Origin: Streptomyces griseocarneus
GTDB taxonomy: Bacteria; Actinomycetota; Actinomycetes; Streptomycetales; Streptomycetaceae
Assembly: GCA_003674045.1 (NCBI GenBank)
Contig: PENC01000003.1
Span: 186,001-250,000 of the forward strand
Reading direction: 5' to 3'
DNA: 64,000 nucleotides
The notes under the pieces were generated by a model. The model ran no database searches. It was not told the DNA's origin and was given only the letters and a program-made list of their open reading frames with translations. The position numbers were made by a program, and so were the translations under genes. Positions 25,069-34,422 of the stretch are shown one piece after another (within the stretch, counting starts at the first letter, position 1; each line of letters opens with the position of its first letter).

Positions 25069-26298
25069 TCACCGCACCACCACCTGCGGGGCCGGGACAC
25101 CGCGGCCCCGGCCCGCGGGAACCGCCGACGCGGCCAGGGCCGTGACCGCGATGACCGACCCGACGACGAGGAACGAGCCCCGCGGGGACATCCCCACCAG
25201 CACCGGTACCGCGAGTATCCCCGCGACGGAACCCAGCCGGACGGCGGTGTGCTCGACGGTCATCAGCCGCACGCGTTCCGCGGCGGGGAAGCGTCCCAGC
25301 CGCGCCCGCAGGGTGACCGCGCCCACCGGGGCCGCCGCCCCGGTCACGAACGACATCAGGGCCATCCCCGGCAGCCCCTCGGCCGTGGCCATGCCGACGG
25401 CGGCCGCTCCGTCGACGACCCACGCCGCGCAGCACAGCGCGAACCAGTTGCGCGGCCTGAGCCTTCCGGCCAGCGGGTTGCCGACCAGCGCGCCGATGCC
25501 CGCCATCGCCGTCACCAGCCCGTAGCGGCCCGCGTCGGCACCGCCCCGGCCGGCCAGTACCACCGGCAGCCCGACCGTCACCGCGGCCGAAGTCAACGGC
25601 ACCAGAGCGTGTACACCGACGGCGAGGGCCACCCGGGGATGCCTCCTGAGCAGGGAGCGCGCCGGTACGGTACGCGGTGACGCGCCGTCAGTCGGGCTGC
25701 GCGGCTCTGCGGCAGTCACCCCCGCGCGGGCCGACCAGCCGAGCGCGAGGGCCGACACGGCGAACGCCGCGCCGTTCAGCGCGAAGAGCTGCACCTTCGG
25801 GAACACCGTCAGCAGCAGCCCGGCGCACGAGCGGCCGACGACATGCGCGATCCGGCCCGTGAGATCGAACAGCCCGGTCACCGGCTGAACGAGCTCCACC
25901 TCCGTCAGGGCCGGAACCAACGCATCCATGTTCGGGTCGAACAGCGCACCCAGCACCCCCAGCAACAACATGCCCAGGAGCAGCACGGCGAGCCCGCTCC
26001 CGTCCGGCGACCAGAGGAACGGCAGCCCGACCGCCACCGCGGCCCGCGCCCCCTCCAGCCCCGACAGCGCGCGAGGGGACGAGAAACGGACGATCAGCCG
26101 CCGCCCGGTCACCCCGAGAACGACGTACGGGAGCGACTCGACGGCCGACACCAGCCCCATCAGGGAGACCGAACCCGTGCTCGCGTACACACTCCATATG
26201 ACGGCCACCGAGGCCACACGCTCACCGAGCGCGGCCAGGCTCCGGGCCGCCCACAGCACGAGCACCGGCCGCGACCGCAGCAACCGCACGTACCCCAT
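25069..26298 (-). CDS. MFS transporter (EntS-like, 12 transmembrane segments)
   Basis: 409 residues from ATG 26298. It begins MGYVRLLRSRPVLVLWAARSLAALGERVASVAVIW, the typical first span of the MFS_3/enterobactin exporter-like group, and has twelve predicted hydrophobic spans with GIGALVGNPLAGRLRPRN in the second half. It probably exports small molecules; the substrate is unknown. It is upstream of the isochorismatase-like gene in the same direction with a gap of about 150 bp. Confidence 0.8.
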   Translation of the reverse strand: MGYVRLLRSRPVLVLWAARSLAALGERVASVAVIWSVYASTGSVSLMGLVSAVESLPYVVLGVTGRRLIVRFSSPRALSGLEGARAAVAVGLPFLWSPDGSGLAVLLLGMLLLGVLGALFDPNMDALVPALTEVELVQPVTGLFDLTGRIAHVVGRSCAGLLLTVFPKVQLFALNGAAFAVSALALGWSARAGVTAAEPRSPTDGASPRTVPARSLLRRHPRVALAVGVHALVPLTSAAVTVGLPVVLAGRGGADAGRYGLVTAMAGIGALVGNPLAGRLRPRNWFALCCAAWVVDGAAAVGMATAEGLPGMALMSFVTGAAAPVGAVTLRARLGRFPAAERVRLMTVEHTAVRLGSVAGILAVPVLVGMSPRGSFLVVGSVIAVTALAASAVPAGRGRGVPAPQVVVR

Positions 26299-26628
26299 GC
26301 GCGCCCTCCCGGCTCTCCGTCACCGGTCACGCTAGGAGCGCGCACCGGCAAATCGGCGCATTCGGCCCGTAATTGCCCGGTCATGGATGCCGACATTGAC
26401 CCGGCCGGCCGCATCCCGCCCCTCCTCGGTCGTCGGCCATACCCGCGTGTACAGGGCAACCGCCCCCGTAAGGCAGGATGATCGCCTCGCACCGGGTCAC
26501 CTCCCCATGTCCCGGTGTGCTCGTGATTTCTGAGGAACAGGCAGGTACAAGGTGACCAATCGTTGCACCAGACCCCCGGTGGCCCATGACGGTGCCGTCC
26601 CGCTCTCCATATCGCGGAAGGGACGTCG
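26299..26628. other. Divergent intergenic region (MFS / MscS)
   Basis: 330 bp with no gene. It holds the two outward promoters. One inverted repeat, CACCGGG (26490-26496) with CCCGGTG (26511-26517), could be a hairpin or operator. Confidence 0.35.
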
Positions 26629-27699
26629 GTGACCCGGGGCCTGACACTGGATGACGCCGTCCTCGCCGGCATCTCCACAGCCGCGGGGCTGGCCGCCGCA
26701 CTCGTCCTGCGCGTGCTGCTGCGCTGGCTCGCCAAGCAGGCTCTCAAGACCCAGTGGGGCGGCGACGACATCATCGTCGACGTCCTGCGCACGGTCGCCC
26801 CGTGGGGCGCCATCGCCGGCGGCCTCGCGGGCGCGGCGGCCGCGCTCCCGCTGAACCGCCCGGTCGGGCAGGCCGTCAACCACGTCTTGACGGCGAGCGT
26901 CATCCTCGCCGCATCCTTCGCCGCCGCCCGCGTGGTCGGCGGCCTGGTGCGGACCGTGGCCCAGTCCAGGTCCGGCGTGGCCGGATCGGCCACGATCTTC
27001 GTCAACATCACGCGTATCGCGGTGCAGGCGATGGGCTTCCTCATCATCCTGCAGACGCTCGGCATCTCCATCGCCCCGCTGATCACCGCCCTCGGCGTGG
27101 GCGGTCTGGCGATCGCCCTGGCGCTGAAGGACACGCTCGCCAACCTCTTCGCCGGTGTGCACATCCTCGTGTCGAAGACGGTCCAGCCCGGCGACTACAT
27201 CCGGCTCAGCAGCGGTGAAGAGGGCTACGTCGTCGACATCAACTGGCGCAACACGGTGGTGGAGCAGCTCAACAACAACCGGGTCATCATCCCGAACGCC
27301 AAGCTCGCCGGCACCAATATGACCAACTTCAGCCGTCCCGAGCAGAAGTTGTCCGTCACCGTCCAGGTGGGCGTCGGCTACGAGAGCGACCTCGAACACG
27401 TCGAGCGGATCACGATCGACGTCGCCGAGCACGTGATGAGGGAGGTCTCCGGCGCCGTCCCCGACCACGACCCCGCCGTGCGCTTCCACACCTTCGGCGA
27501 CTCCCGGATCGGCTTCACGGTGATCCTCGGTGTCGGTGAATTCAGCGACAAATACCGCATCAAGCATGAATTCATCAAACGACTCCACCAGCGCTACCGC
27601 GCCGAGGGCATCCGTATTCCGGCCCCGGAACGCACCGTTTCCCTGCGACGGGACGACGAGGTCGTGATTCCGCACCCGCGTGCGGAAATGCACAGCTGA
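26629..27699 (+). CDS. MscS-family small-conductance mechanosensitive channel
   Basis: 356 residues from GTG 26629 (GAAGGGA upstream). Three or four transmembrane spans precede the diagnostic pore helix ITALGVGGLAIALALKDTLANLFAGVHI, then the beta domain QPGDYIRLSSGEEGYVVDINWRNT and VIIPNAKLAGTNMTNFS. It forms a heptameric channel in the plasma membrane that opens on osmotic downshock. Length is normal. A strong terminator hairpin follows at 27738-27783. Confidence 0.93.
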   Translation: MTRGLTLDDAVLAGISTAAGLAAALVLRVLLRWLAKQALKTQWGGDDIIVDVLRTVAPWGAIAGGLAGAAAALPLNRPVGQAVNHVLTASVILAASFAAARVVGGLVRTVAQSRSGVAGSATIFVNITRIAVQAMGFLIILQTLGISIAPLITALGVGGLAIALALKDTLANLFAGVHILVSKTVQPGDYIRLSSGEEGYVVDINWRNTVVEQLNNNRVIIPNAKLAGTNMTNFSRPEQKLSVTVQVGVGYESDLEHVERITIDVAEHVMREVSGAVPDHDPAVRFHTFGDSRIGFTVILGVGEFSDKYRIKHEFIKRLHQRYRAEGIRIPAPERTVSLRRDDEVVIPHPRAEMHS

Positions 27700-27737
27700 C
27701 GCACGTCGCAAACCTGCGCCCCGCCTCCGGTCCTGGT

Positions 27738-27783
27738 CCCGGGCAAGTCTCCTGTTCCCCGCGGGGAGAAGGGCTTGCCCGGG
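27738..27783. terminator. Terminator hairpin between convergent genes
   Basis: CCCGGGCAAG (27738-27747) pairs with CTTGCCCGGG (27774-27783). The loop contains a second stem CCCC-GC-GGGG, making a long structure between the MscS and secreted-protein genes. Confidence 0.75.
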
Positions 27784-27809
27784 GCCGGTTCACGTCCGGG
27801 GGCGGGCTG

Positions 27810-28163
27810 TCAGAAGACCCGCACCGACTGGAATCCGTGATTCATGTTGGAGCGGTGTTCCCCGGCGGGGATCTCCCGGTAGGCGTGGCCGACGCCCTGG
27901 GCACAGTCGGCGAGGGTGTAGATGCGGATGGTGTGTCCGCTGTCGTTGTAGAAATCTCTGCCGCCCCGCACGTTCTTGCAGTGGCCGGTCTGGTGCTCCC
28001 CCTGTCCCGCGACGCGGTCGACGACGTTGATCAGTTCGGCTCTGTTGCTGCTGGGGTTGCTGTAGACGTAGAAGTGGATCGCGGCACTGGCGTTCGTAGG
28101 CGCTGCGACGGTGAGCGAGAGGGCGGCACCGAACGGGGCCAGCGCCGTGACGAGGCGTCTCAT
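27810..28163 (-). CDS. Small secreted protein (peptidase inhibitor-like size)
   Basis: 117 residues from ATG 28163. The signal peptide MRRLVTALAPFGAALSLTVAAPTNASA is followed by a small mature domain (AIHFYVYSNPSSNRAELINVVDRVAG ...) with two cysteines (HCKNV, DCAQG) that could form one disulfide. The ribosome site AAGAAAG is modest. Its size and NVVDRVAG resemble small beta-rich secreted streptomycete proteins, but I do not recognise the family with certainty. Confidence 0.65.
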   Translation of the reverse strand: MRRLVTALAPFGAALSLTVAAPTNASAAIHFYVYSNPSSNRAELINVVDRVAGQGEHQTGHCKNVRGGRDFYNDSGHTIRIYTLADCAQGVGHAYREIPAGEHRSNMNHGFQSVRVF

Positions 28164-28674
28164 GACTTTCTTCTTTCTGGTTCGGGGAATGCATGGTCGC
28201 GCCGTGCCGTTTCGGGGCATCGGCGCGCAAGCCTGAGCGGGCGGGTTCTCGCCCGATGCTGTGCGTGAAGCCGGCTGATATCGTCAGCGGTCCGCCGAGG
28301 GTGTTCGGCGGTGCGTGTCGGCGGGCGTCCGTGCAGTACGCCTGACGCCTGATTCCCGCTCTGCCCGGAAGCCCCGGGGATACGCGGGGAACCGGACCAG
28401 CTACGACCACTGCCTCACGCTAGGCACATTCCATTGCCGTGTGCTCGTGGGGATGCGCCAGACGAGCGGTCGCCGGACGCGGCTGCGGGCATCCGGGGGG
28501 GCGTGGGCTACTCGCCGTGCCCCTGTGCCGTGGCCGCCGAGTGACGGGAAGCAGCGCATTCATGGGTTGACCCTCTCGCTGACGTGAGGTTCTAGCATCA
28601 GCCCCGTGACCAGGGCATTCCATCTGTGCAGCGGCACCGCCGCGCCCTCCCGCCCCGTACCTCAGGAGCAACTC
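28164..28674. other. Divergent intergenic region
   Basis: 511 bp between the secreted protein and the class IV aminotransferase. I see no gene with a good start and ribosome site. A 90-residue frame at 28315-28587 looks like noise. The short repeat of CGGCGGT-like units near 28290-28320 is not striking. Confidence 0.35.
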
Positions 28675-29484
28675 ATGACCTCGACCTCCTTTGTCGTGCA
28701 GCGCGACGGTCGGCCCGCGACCGTCGAGGAACTCAAGCCGCTCGCCTTCGCGGGGTATGCGCACTTCACCGCGATGCAGGTGCGCGACAGTCGCGTCAGG
28801 GGGCTCGACCTTCACCTGGAGCGGTTGCGGTATGCCTCGCAGGAGCTGTTCGGGCAGGCGCTGCCCGATGACCGGGTGCGGTCGCTGCTGCGGGCGGCGG
28901 TCGAGGCCGGTCCGGCCGACCTCTCGCTCACGGCCACGGTGTACTACTCCGTGGGCGAGTTCAGGGCACCCGGTCCCGACGGGGCCCTGGAGGTGCTGGT
29001 CCGTACCGGCCCGCCCGCCTCCGGCCCGGAAGGCCCGCTCACACTGGCGACGTTCCCGTACGAGCGGACGCTCCCGGCCCTGAAACACACCGGTGAGGTG
29101 GCCAAGACGTATTACCTCCGTCAGGCCGTGGCGCGCGGCTTCGACGACGCCGTATTTGTCGACCGCCATGGCCGGTTCAGCGAAGGCTCGATCTGGAACC
29201 TGGCCTTCTGGGACGGCACCGCGGTGGTCTGGCCGGTGGCCGGGATGCTGGGCGGGACCATGATGGGAACGGTCCGCCGTCAGCTGGACCGCCTGGGCAT
29301 TCCCCAGCGGGAACAGGCGATCACGGCTGCCGACGTACCGGCTTTCGCGGGGGCCGTGGTCATGAACTCGTGGACGCCCGGTGTGCCGGTGCACCGCATC
29401 GACTCCGTGGACGTGCCCGAGGCGCCCGCCTTCCTCGAACTGCTCCACCGCGCCCACCGGGCCGAGCCGCCCGTCGCGCCGTGA
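28675..29484 (+). CDS. PLP-dependent aminotransferase class IV
   Basis: 269 residues from ATG 28675 with AGGAG seven bases upstream. Fold-type IV markers: GLDLHLERL near residue 45, the lysine in ALKHTGEVAKTYYLRQ, and GRFSEGSIWNLAFWDG, matching the E-x2-x-x-N strand of branched-chain aminotransferases and aminodeoxychorismate lyases. It probably acts on amino acids or 4-amino-4-deoxychorismate; which cannot be settled. It is a single gene, convergent with the monooxygenase gene with only 12 bp between. Confidence 0.85.
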   Translation: MTSTSFVVQRDGRPATVEELKPLAFAGYAHFTAMQVRDSRVRGLDLHLERLRYASQELFGQALPDDRVRSLLRAAVEAGPADLSLTATVYYSVGEFRAPGPDGALEVLVRTGPPASGPEGPLTLATFPYERTLPALKHTGEVAKTYYLRQAVARGFDDAVFVDRHGRFSEGSIWNLAFWDGTAVVWPVAGMLGGTMMGTVRRQLDRLGIPQREQAITAADVPAFAGAVVMNSWTPGVPVHRIDSVDVPEAPAFLELLHRAHRAEPPVAP

Positions 29485-29496
29485 GCCCGCGGCTGC

Positions 29497-31029
29497 TCAG
29501 ACGGCGGAGGGCGACCGCGGTGCCTCGGTGGCGGGCCGGCTCGTGCCCCGCGCCGTCGCCGACCAGCGGTAGGCATCGGGCTCGAAGGCATGGAGGCGCC
29601 TGACGAGCCTGCGGGTGGACCAGGGCCAGCAGAAGGTGTTCACGCCGGGCAGACCGAAGTAGTAGCCGGGACAGCCCGCGGTGTTGTACACGGTGGTCCT
29701 CAGCGCCGCCTGCACGGCCGCGCAGTGGGCCTCTTCGACTTCGGGCCGTACGTCCATCGCGGTGTGACCACTGGTACGCAGGTGTGTGAGGGCGCTGGTG
29801 ATGTACCGGAGCTGTGCCTCCATCGCCGTCGGGACGGCCGTGGTGCCGGTGAGCAGGTTCGGCCCCAGCATCAGGAAGAGGTTGGGGTAACCGCTCACGC
29901 TGGTGCCCAGGTAGGCACGTCGGTCATGGGCCCAGGTTCGCGACAGCGTGACGCCGTGGACACCGTGGAGCCGGTCGGCGAGGGGCAGATCGCCGACGTG
30001 GAAACCCGTGGCGAGGACGATGACGTCGGCGCGGGAACGTGTGCCGTCGGCGCCGATCACCTCCTCGCCGTCCACGGCTGCGACGCGGGTGGGGCGCAGC
30101 CGGACGTTGGGCTGGAGCAGGGCCGGGTAGTAGGTGTCGGACGCGATCAGGCGACGGCCGCCCAGCCGGTACGCGGGGGTGAGCGCCTGGCGCAGCGCGC
30201 GGTCGCGTACGGACGCCCGGAGATGATGCCGGGCCAGGGCCTCCAAGGGCGGCAGGAGCCGGGGACGTCGTAGGGGGAGCCCGATGGACTCCTGGGTCCA
30301 GTAGTGCAGTCCGCGCAGCCCGCGGCGCGCCAGGGGCAGGCGCGCGAGGAGCCGACGGGCGGCCGGGGGAAACGCGTAGTCGGGCCGGGGGAGCACCCAG
30401 TGCGGCGTGCTCTGGAAGACGTCGACGTGCTCCGCCCGGGGCTGGATCTCGGGGAGGAACTGCACGGTCGACGCCCCGGTGCCCACCACGGCGATCCGGC
30501 GCCCGGCCAGCTCGGCGCGGTGATCCCAGCGGGCGGAGTGGAAGACGGGACCGGGGAAGCCGTCCAGGCCGGGAATGTCCGGGTAACGCGGCCGGTGCCA
30601 GGGGCCGGTGGCCACGACGACGGCCCGGGAACTGTACGGGCCCGCGCCGGTGCGCAGGCGCCATCGGTGCGCTCCCTCGTCCCACCGGGCCGACAGGACG
30701 TCCGTACCGTAGCGGATCAGCTTGTCCACGCCATGCGTTGCCGCGGTGTCCCGGAGATAGCCCAGGATCTCGGACCGGACGGCGAAGCACCTGCTCCAGG
30801 TGCCGGGGGAGAAGGAATACTCGTACAGCAGCGACGGTACGTCGCAGCCGCACCCGGGGTAGGTGTTGTCCCGCCATGTGCCGCCGAGACCACTGGACTT
30901 CTCCAGCACGACGACGTCGTCGACACCGGCCCGGCGCAGCGCGATGGCGGCCGCCACCCCGGACATGCCCGCCCCGATGACGAGCACCTCCGCCTCGCCG
31001 CCCCCGTTCCCGCAGGAGTCGTCGGTCAT
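29497..31029 (-). CDS. Flavin-containing Baeyer-Villiger-type monooxygenase
   Basis: 510 residues from ATG 31029 (GGGGGAGG upstream). It has the FAD Rossmann motif VIGAGMSG (18-24), the BVMO fingerprint FPGPVFHSARWD (158-169; F-x-G-x3-H-x3-W-D) and a second nucleotide site VVGTGASTV for NADPH. It would insert oxygen next to a ketone or oxidise a heteroatom, in the cytoplasm. It is divergent from the Rieske oxygenase across 163 bp, and the pair plus the exporter probably form one unit for oxidising a terpenoid, steroid or similar ketone. Confidence 0.9.
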   Translation of the reverse strand: MTDDSCGNGGGEAEVLVIGAGMSGVAAAIALRRAGVDDVVVLEKSSGLGGTWRDNTYPGCGCDVPSLLYEYSFSPGTWSRCFAVRSEILGYLRDTAATHGVDKLIRYGTDVLSARWDEGAHRWRLRTGAGPYSSRAVVVATGPWHRPRYPDIPGLDGFPGPVFHSARWDHRAELAGRRIAVVGTGASTVQFLPEIQPRAEHVDVFQSTPHWVLPRPDYAFPPAARRLLARLPLARRGLRGLHYWTQESIGLPLRRPRLLPPLEALARHHLRASVRDRALRQALTPAYRLGGRRLIASDTYYPALLQPNVRLRPTRVAAVDGEEVIGADGTRSRADVIVLATGFHVGDLPLADRLHGVHGVTLSRTWAHDRRAYLGTSVSGYPNLFLMLGPNLLTGTTAVPTAMEAQLRYITSALTHLRTSGHTAMDVRPEVEEAHCAAVQAALRTTVYNTAGCPGYYFGLPGVNTFCWPWSTRRLVRRLHAFEPDAYRWSATARGTSRPATEAPRSPSAV

Positions 31030-31192
31030 TGCGTCCTCCCCCTGACTGCCGCACGCACGCACGTCCCGGCGTCGGAGCGGACGGGGCCGTACGTGGTCGG
31101 TCGCACCGAGGTGATGGATCGTACCGATGGGTGATATCAGAACAAACAGGTAAGACGAGAAGGTAACTCGTATGAGTGATTTTTCCTGATGG
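31030..31192. promoter_or_regulatory. AT-rich divergent promoter of monooxygenase and Rieske genes
   Basis: 163 bp that are distinctly AT-richer than the neighbourhood (31115-31192). AGGTAA is repeated at 31148-31153 and 31161-31166, 13 bp apart. It is a likely shared control region; no exact -10/-35 pair is asserted. Confidence 0.45.
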
Positions 31193-32254
31193 ATGGCTAT
31201 TAGGGGGCTGTCCCTTGTGGTTGGCTCACCGGATATGACGATGGGGGCAGAACTGCCGGAATCGCGCAGCCGACGTCGTGCCGTCGACGAGGGGGAGCGC
31301 GAACTCCCCTGTCCGAACGGCTGGTTCTTCCTGGCGCTTTCCAAGGAGCTCGCCCCCGGCCGTGTCCTCACCCGGCGGCTGGCGGACGAGGATGTCGTGA
31401 TCTACCGCACCCACGACGGACGGCCGCACGCGGTACGCCCCTACTGTCCGCACCTGGGTGCCCACCTCGGCGCCGGCGGCACGGTCCGGGACGGGAACCT
31501 GGTGTGCCCCTTCCACGGCTTCGCCTTCGCCCCCGACGGGACGTGTGCCAGCACGCCCGACGGCCCGCCCCCACGCGCCCGGCTGGAGCGTCACACGATC
31601 CGCGAGCGCAACGGCCTGGTCTTCGTCTGGTACGCGTCCGACGGTTCCTCACCCACCTGGGAGATCCCCGAAACCGCCGGAGCGGGGGTCACCCCGACGG
31701 CGTTCTGGAGCACGGAGGTCCAGGCCCACGTCCAGGAGCTCACCGAGAACACCCTCGATCTCCGGCACCTGCCGGTGGTGCACCATGTGAGGCTGCGGGT
31801 GCTCGCCCCGTCGCGCGCTGAAGGCCCCTGTGTGCACACGCGCCTCAGGCTGGGGCCGGCCCGTCCCGCCGTGCTGAGGAAGTTCCAGCTCGATCACGCA
31901 TTCCTGCTGGCGGGAATGGGGTGCTTGCGCATCGAACAGCCTTTGCGCCCGATCGGACTCGTCATCTTCACCTGGGCCCTGCACACACCGACCGCCCCTG
32001 GACGCACCCGCCTGGTGCTCGCCACCGCCTGTGCGGAGCTCCACCGGTCGAGGTTCGCGGGAATGTCGCTCCTGCGCCGTCCTCTGTGCCGCGCCCTCGC
32101 CCGAGTGCTGCTGTGGATCTCGGTCGCCCAGGTCCAGGGCGACGTGAGGATCTGGAACGCCAAGCGCTACGAGCCCCGCCCCCGCCTCGCCGCGGGCGAC
32201 GAGAGCATCGGCCTCTACCGCCACTGGGTCCGCCAGTTCTATCCGACCCCCTGA
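31193..32254 (+). CDS. Rieske-type [2Fe-2S] oxygenase, catalytic subunit
   Basis: 353 residues if started at ATG 31193 (ATG 31235 is an alternative; no clear ribosome site for either). Rieske ligands C85-P-H87 and C105-P-F-H108 bind the 2Fe-2S cluster. The mononuclear iron site is D189-x2-H192-x4-H197 (ENTLDLRHLPVVHH). The arrangement resembles KshA and other single-component-fed oxygenases that hydroxylate steroids or terpenes and need a separate reductase, none of which is encoded here. Followed at 12 bp by an MFS gene. Confidence 0.9.
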   Translation: MAIRGLSLVVGSPDMTMGAELPESRSRRRAVDEGERELPCPNGWFFLALSKELAPGRVLTRRLADEDVVIYRTHDGRPHAVRPYCPHLGAHLGAGGTVRDGNLVCPFHGFAFAPDGTCASTPDGPPPRARLERHTIRERNGLVFVWYASDGSSPTWEIPETAGAGVTPTAFWSTEVQAHVQELTENTLDLRHLPVVHHVRLRVLAPSRAEGPCVHTRLRLGPARPAVLRKFQLDHAFLLAGMGCLRIEQPLRPIGLVIFTWALHTPTAPGRTRLVLATACAELHRSRFAGMSLLRRPLCRALARVLLWISVAQVQGDVRIWNAKRYEPRPRLAAGDESIGLYRHWVRQFYPTP

Positions 32255-32266
32255 TGAGGACATGCG

Positions 32267-33673
32267 ATGGTGCTGACGATCCCCCTGATGCTGGCGCTGT
32301 TCATCGCGAACCTCGACCAGACGATCGTCGCCACCGCCCTGCCGAGCATCGGCCGGGACCTCCACGCGGGCACCGGCATCTCCTGGATCGCGACCGCCTA
32401 TCTCCTCACGAGCTCGGTGGCCACCCTCCTCTCGGGGAAGCTCGGTGACCTGTACGGGCGGAAGAAGATCCTTCAGTTCTCCGTCGTCGTCTTCCTGACG
32501 GGCTCGGTGTTCAGTGGCCTGGCCCATTCCCTGCCCCAACTGGCCTTCTCCCGGGCCCTGCAGGGCATCGGTGGCGGAGCCATCACCTCGCTGGTCATGG
32601 CCATCACCGGCGACCTGGCCTCGCCGCGGCGGCGTGCCCGGCTCCAGGCCGCCCTGGGCACGGTCGCGTCCCTCGCCCTCATCGCGGGCCCGCTGCTCGG
32701 CGGCGCCTTCTCCGACGGGCTCTCCTGGCGCTGGATCTTCTACGTCAACCTGCCCGTCGGCGCTCTCGCCCTCGTCGCGGTCGCCGTACGGCTCCGACTG
32801 CCCGGCCCCACGGCCGGAGGCGCGGTCGACCTTCCGGGTGCCGTGGCCGTCACGGTCTTCACGACCGCTGTCGCGCTGGTCACCACGTGGGGCGGGCACG
32901 AGTACCCCTGGGCCTCGCCGGTCATCCTCGGCCTCGCCGCCCTGGGCGTCGCTGCTCTGATCCTGTTCCTGCTCATCGAACACAGGGCGGCCGAGCCGAT
33001 CACCCCGCTCCACCTGTTCCGTTCCGCCGGGTTCAGCCTGGTGGCAGCCCAGTTCCTGCTCGCTTCCATGGTCCTGGTCGCGAACATGCTGTACGTGCCG
33101 ATGTTCCTGCAGACCGTCCAGCGCAAGTCCGCCTTCACCGCGGGCCTGTATGTCATCCCACTGCTGCTCGGCCTGGTCGCCGCCGCTGTGCTCTCCGGCC
33201 TCCTCATCACGCGGACGGGCCGCTACAAGCTCTATCCGATCACCGGCGCGGTCCTGGTCGCGGCCTCGATGGCCGCCATCGGCGGTGCCGACCGGAACAC
33301 CGGCACCCTCGCCATGGTCGTCCCGCTGGCGGTCGCGGGCATCGGCACCGGCTTCTTCGTACAGGTCTGCCTGCTGGTCGGCCAGTACTCCGCGGGCCAG
33401 GAGCACATCGGCACCGCCACCGGCGTGCTGAACTTCTTCAGATCCCTCGGCGGGGCCTTCGGCGCCGCTCTCTTCGGCGCCGTCCTCGCCCACGGCATGC
33501 GCTCGTCCCAGCCCGCCCCGGGCGAGGGCGTGACGGCTTTCCGGTCCGTCTTTCTCTGGACGTTGCCCTTCGTGGCACTCGCCTTCGCCCTGGCCCTGGC
33601 GCTACGGGAAAAGCCGTTGCCCGACGCGGAGGAATCCGTCGCCCCGCCTCACGGACAACGGGCCCCTACCTGA
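32267..33673 (+). CDS. MFS exporter, EmrB/QacA (DHA2) type
   Basis: 468 residues from ATG 32267. The start LALFIANLDQTIVATALPSIGRDL is the DHA2 signature, followed by GKLGDLYGRKKIL (motif A) and GPLLGGAFSDGLSWRWIFYVNLPVG. About 14 membrane spans. Only 12 bp separate it from the Rieske gene, so it is co-transcribed and probably exports the oxidised product or the substrate. Confidence 0.9.
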   Translation: MVLTIPLMLALFIANLDQTIVATALPSIGRDLHAGTGISWIATAYLLTSSVATLLSGKLGDLYGRKKILQFSVVVFLTGSVFSGLAHSLPQLAFSRALQGIGGGAITSLVMAITGDLASPRRRARLQAALGTVASLALIAGPLLGGAFSDGLSWRWIFYVNLPVGALALVAVAVRLRLPGPTAGGAVDLPGAVAVTVFTTAVALVTTWGGHEYPWASPVILGLAALGVAALILFLLIEHRAAEPITPLHLFRSAGFSLVAAQFLLASMVLVANMLYVPMFLQTVQRKSAFTAGLYVIPLLLGLVAAAVLSGLLITRTGRYKLYPITGAVLVAASMAAIGGADRNTGTLAMVVPLAVAGIGTGFFVQVCLLVGQYSAGQEHIGTATGVLNFFRSLGGAFGAALFGAVLAHGMRSSQPAPGEGVTAFRSVFLWTLPFVALAFALALALREKPLPDAEESVAPPHGQRAPT

Positions 33674-33701
33674 CAGGCGTTGATGCGTAACACGCCGACA
33701 C

Positions 33702-34298
33702 TCACCCCTGGGGCACGGGCCTGTAGGTGCACACCTGGGTGCCCGTGCTCGCGGTGACCGTGGAAACCAGCTCCAGCGTGCGCAGCACACCGTCGTCCGG
33801 GAAGATCGTCTTGCCACCGCCGAGGAGCACCGGCATCACCATGAGCCGCAGCTCGTCCACGAGCCCCTCGCGCAGGAGAGCGCGGACGAGCGTGGGGCTG
33901 CCCATGACCAGCAGATCGCCGCCCTCGGCCTCGCGCAGCGTACGGATACGGGAAACGGCCTCGTCGCCGGGGATACGCGTGGTGTTGTCCCACGTGAGCC
34001 GATCGTCGCCCAGCGTCCGGGACACCACATACTTCGGGAGCGCGTTCATCCGGTCGGCGAACGGGTCCCCGGCCCGCTCGGGCCACGCCGCGGCCATCGT
34101 CTCCCAGGTGCGCCGGCCGAACAGCAGCGCCTCCGCCGTCTTCAGCGCCTCGTCGAACGCGCCACCGATCACCTCCGGATCGAAGAACGGATGCGACCAG
34201 CCACCGTGGGCGAAACCACCGTCGGTGTCCTCCTCGGGACCGCCCGGCGCCTGCACGACACCGTCGAGGCTGATGAACTCACTGATCACGATGCGCAC
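33702..34298 (-). CDS. RibD C-terminal/DHFR-like reductase
   Basis: 198 residues from GTG 34298, chosen because AGGAG sits seven bases upstream (ATG 34313 overlaps that site). RIVISEFISLDGVVQAPGG is the signature start of this DHFR-fold group, with LLFGRRTWETMAAAWP, YVVSRTL and GGDLLVMGSPTLVRALL for NADPH. Substrate unknown; common in Streptomyces as a stand-alone gene. Convergent with the MFS gene. Confidence 0.85.
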   Translation of the reverse strand: MRIVISEFISLDGVVQAPGGPEEDTDGGFAHGGWSHPFFDPEVIGGAFDEALKTAEALLFGRRTWETMAAAWPERAGDPFADRMNALPKYVVSRTLGDDRLTWDNTTRIPGDEAVSRIRTLREAEGGDLLVMGSPTLVRALLREGLVDELRLMVMPVLLGGGKTIFPDDGVLRTLELVSTVTASTGTQVCTYRPVPQG

Positions 34299-34422
34299 GG
34301 GACTGCTCCTCATTCCTCGGACCGGCACGTCGTCGCGCCGTATGCCGATCGTCGCACCACCCACTGACAATGGCCCTCGGCGCTGCGGGCAGCCCGGTCA
34401 GTGGTGGTGACGCCGACGCCGG

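Noticed and set aside
28315..28587. 90-codon plus-strand frame in the divergent gap
   Set aside because: No ribosome site, atypical amino-acid make-up, and no signal or domain.
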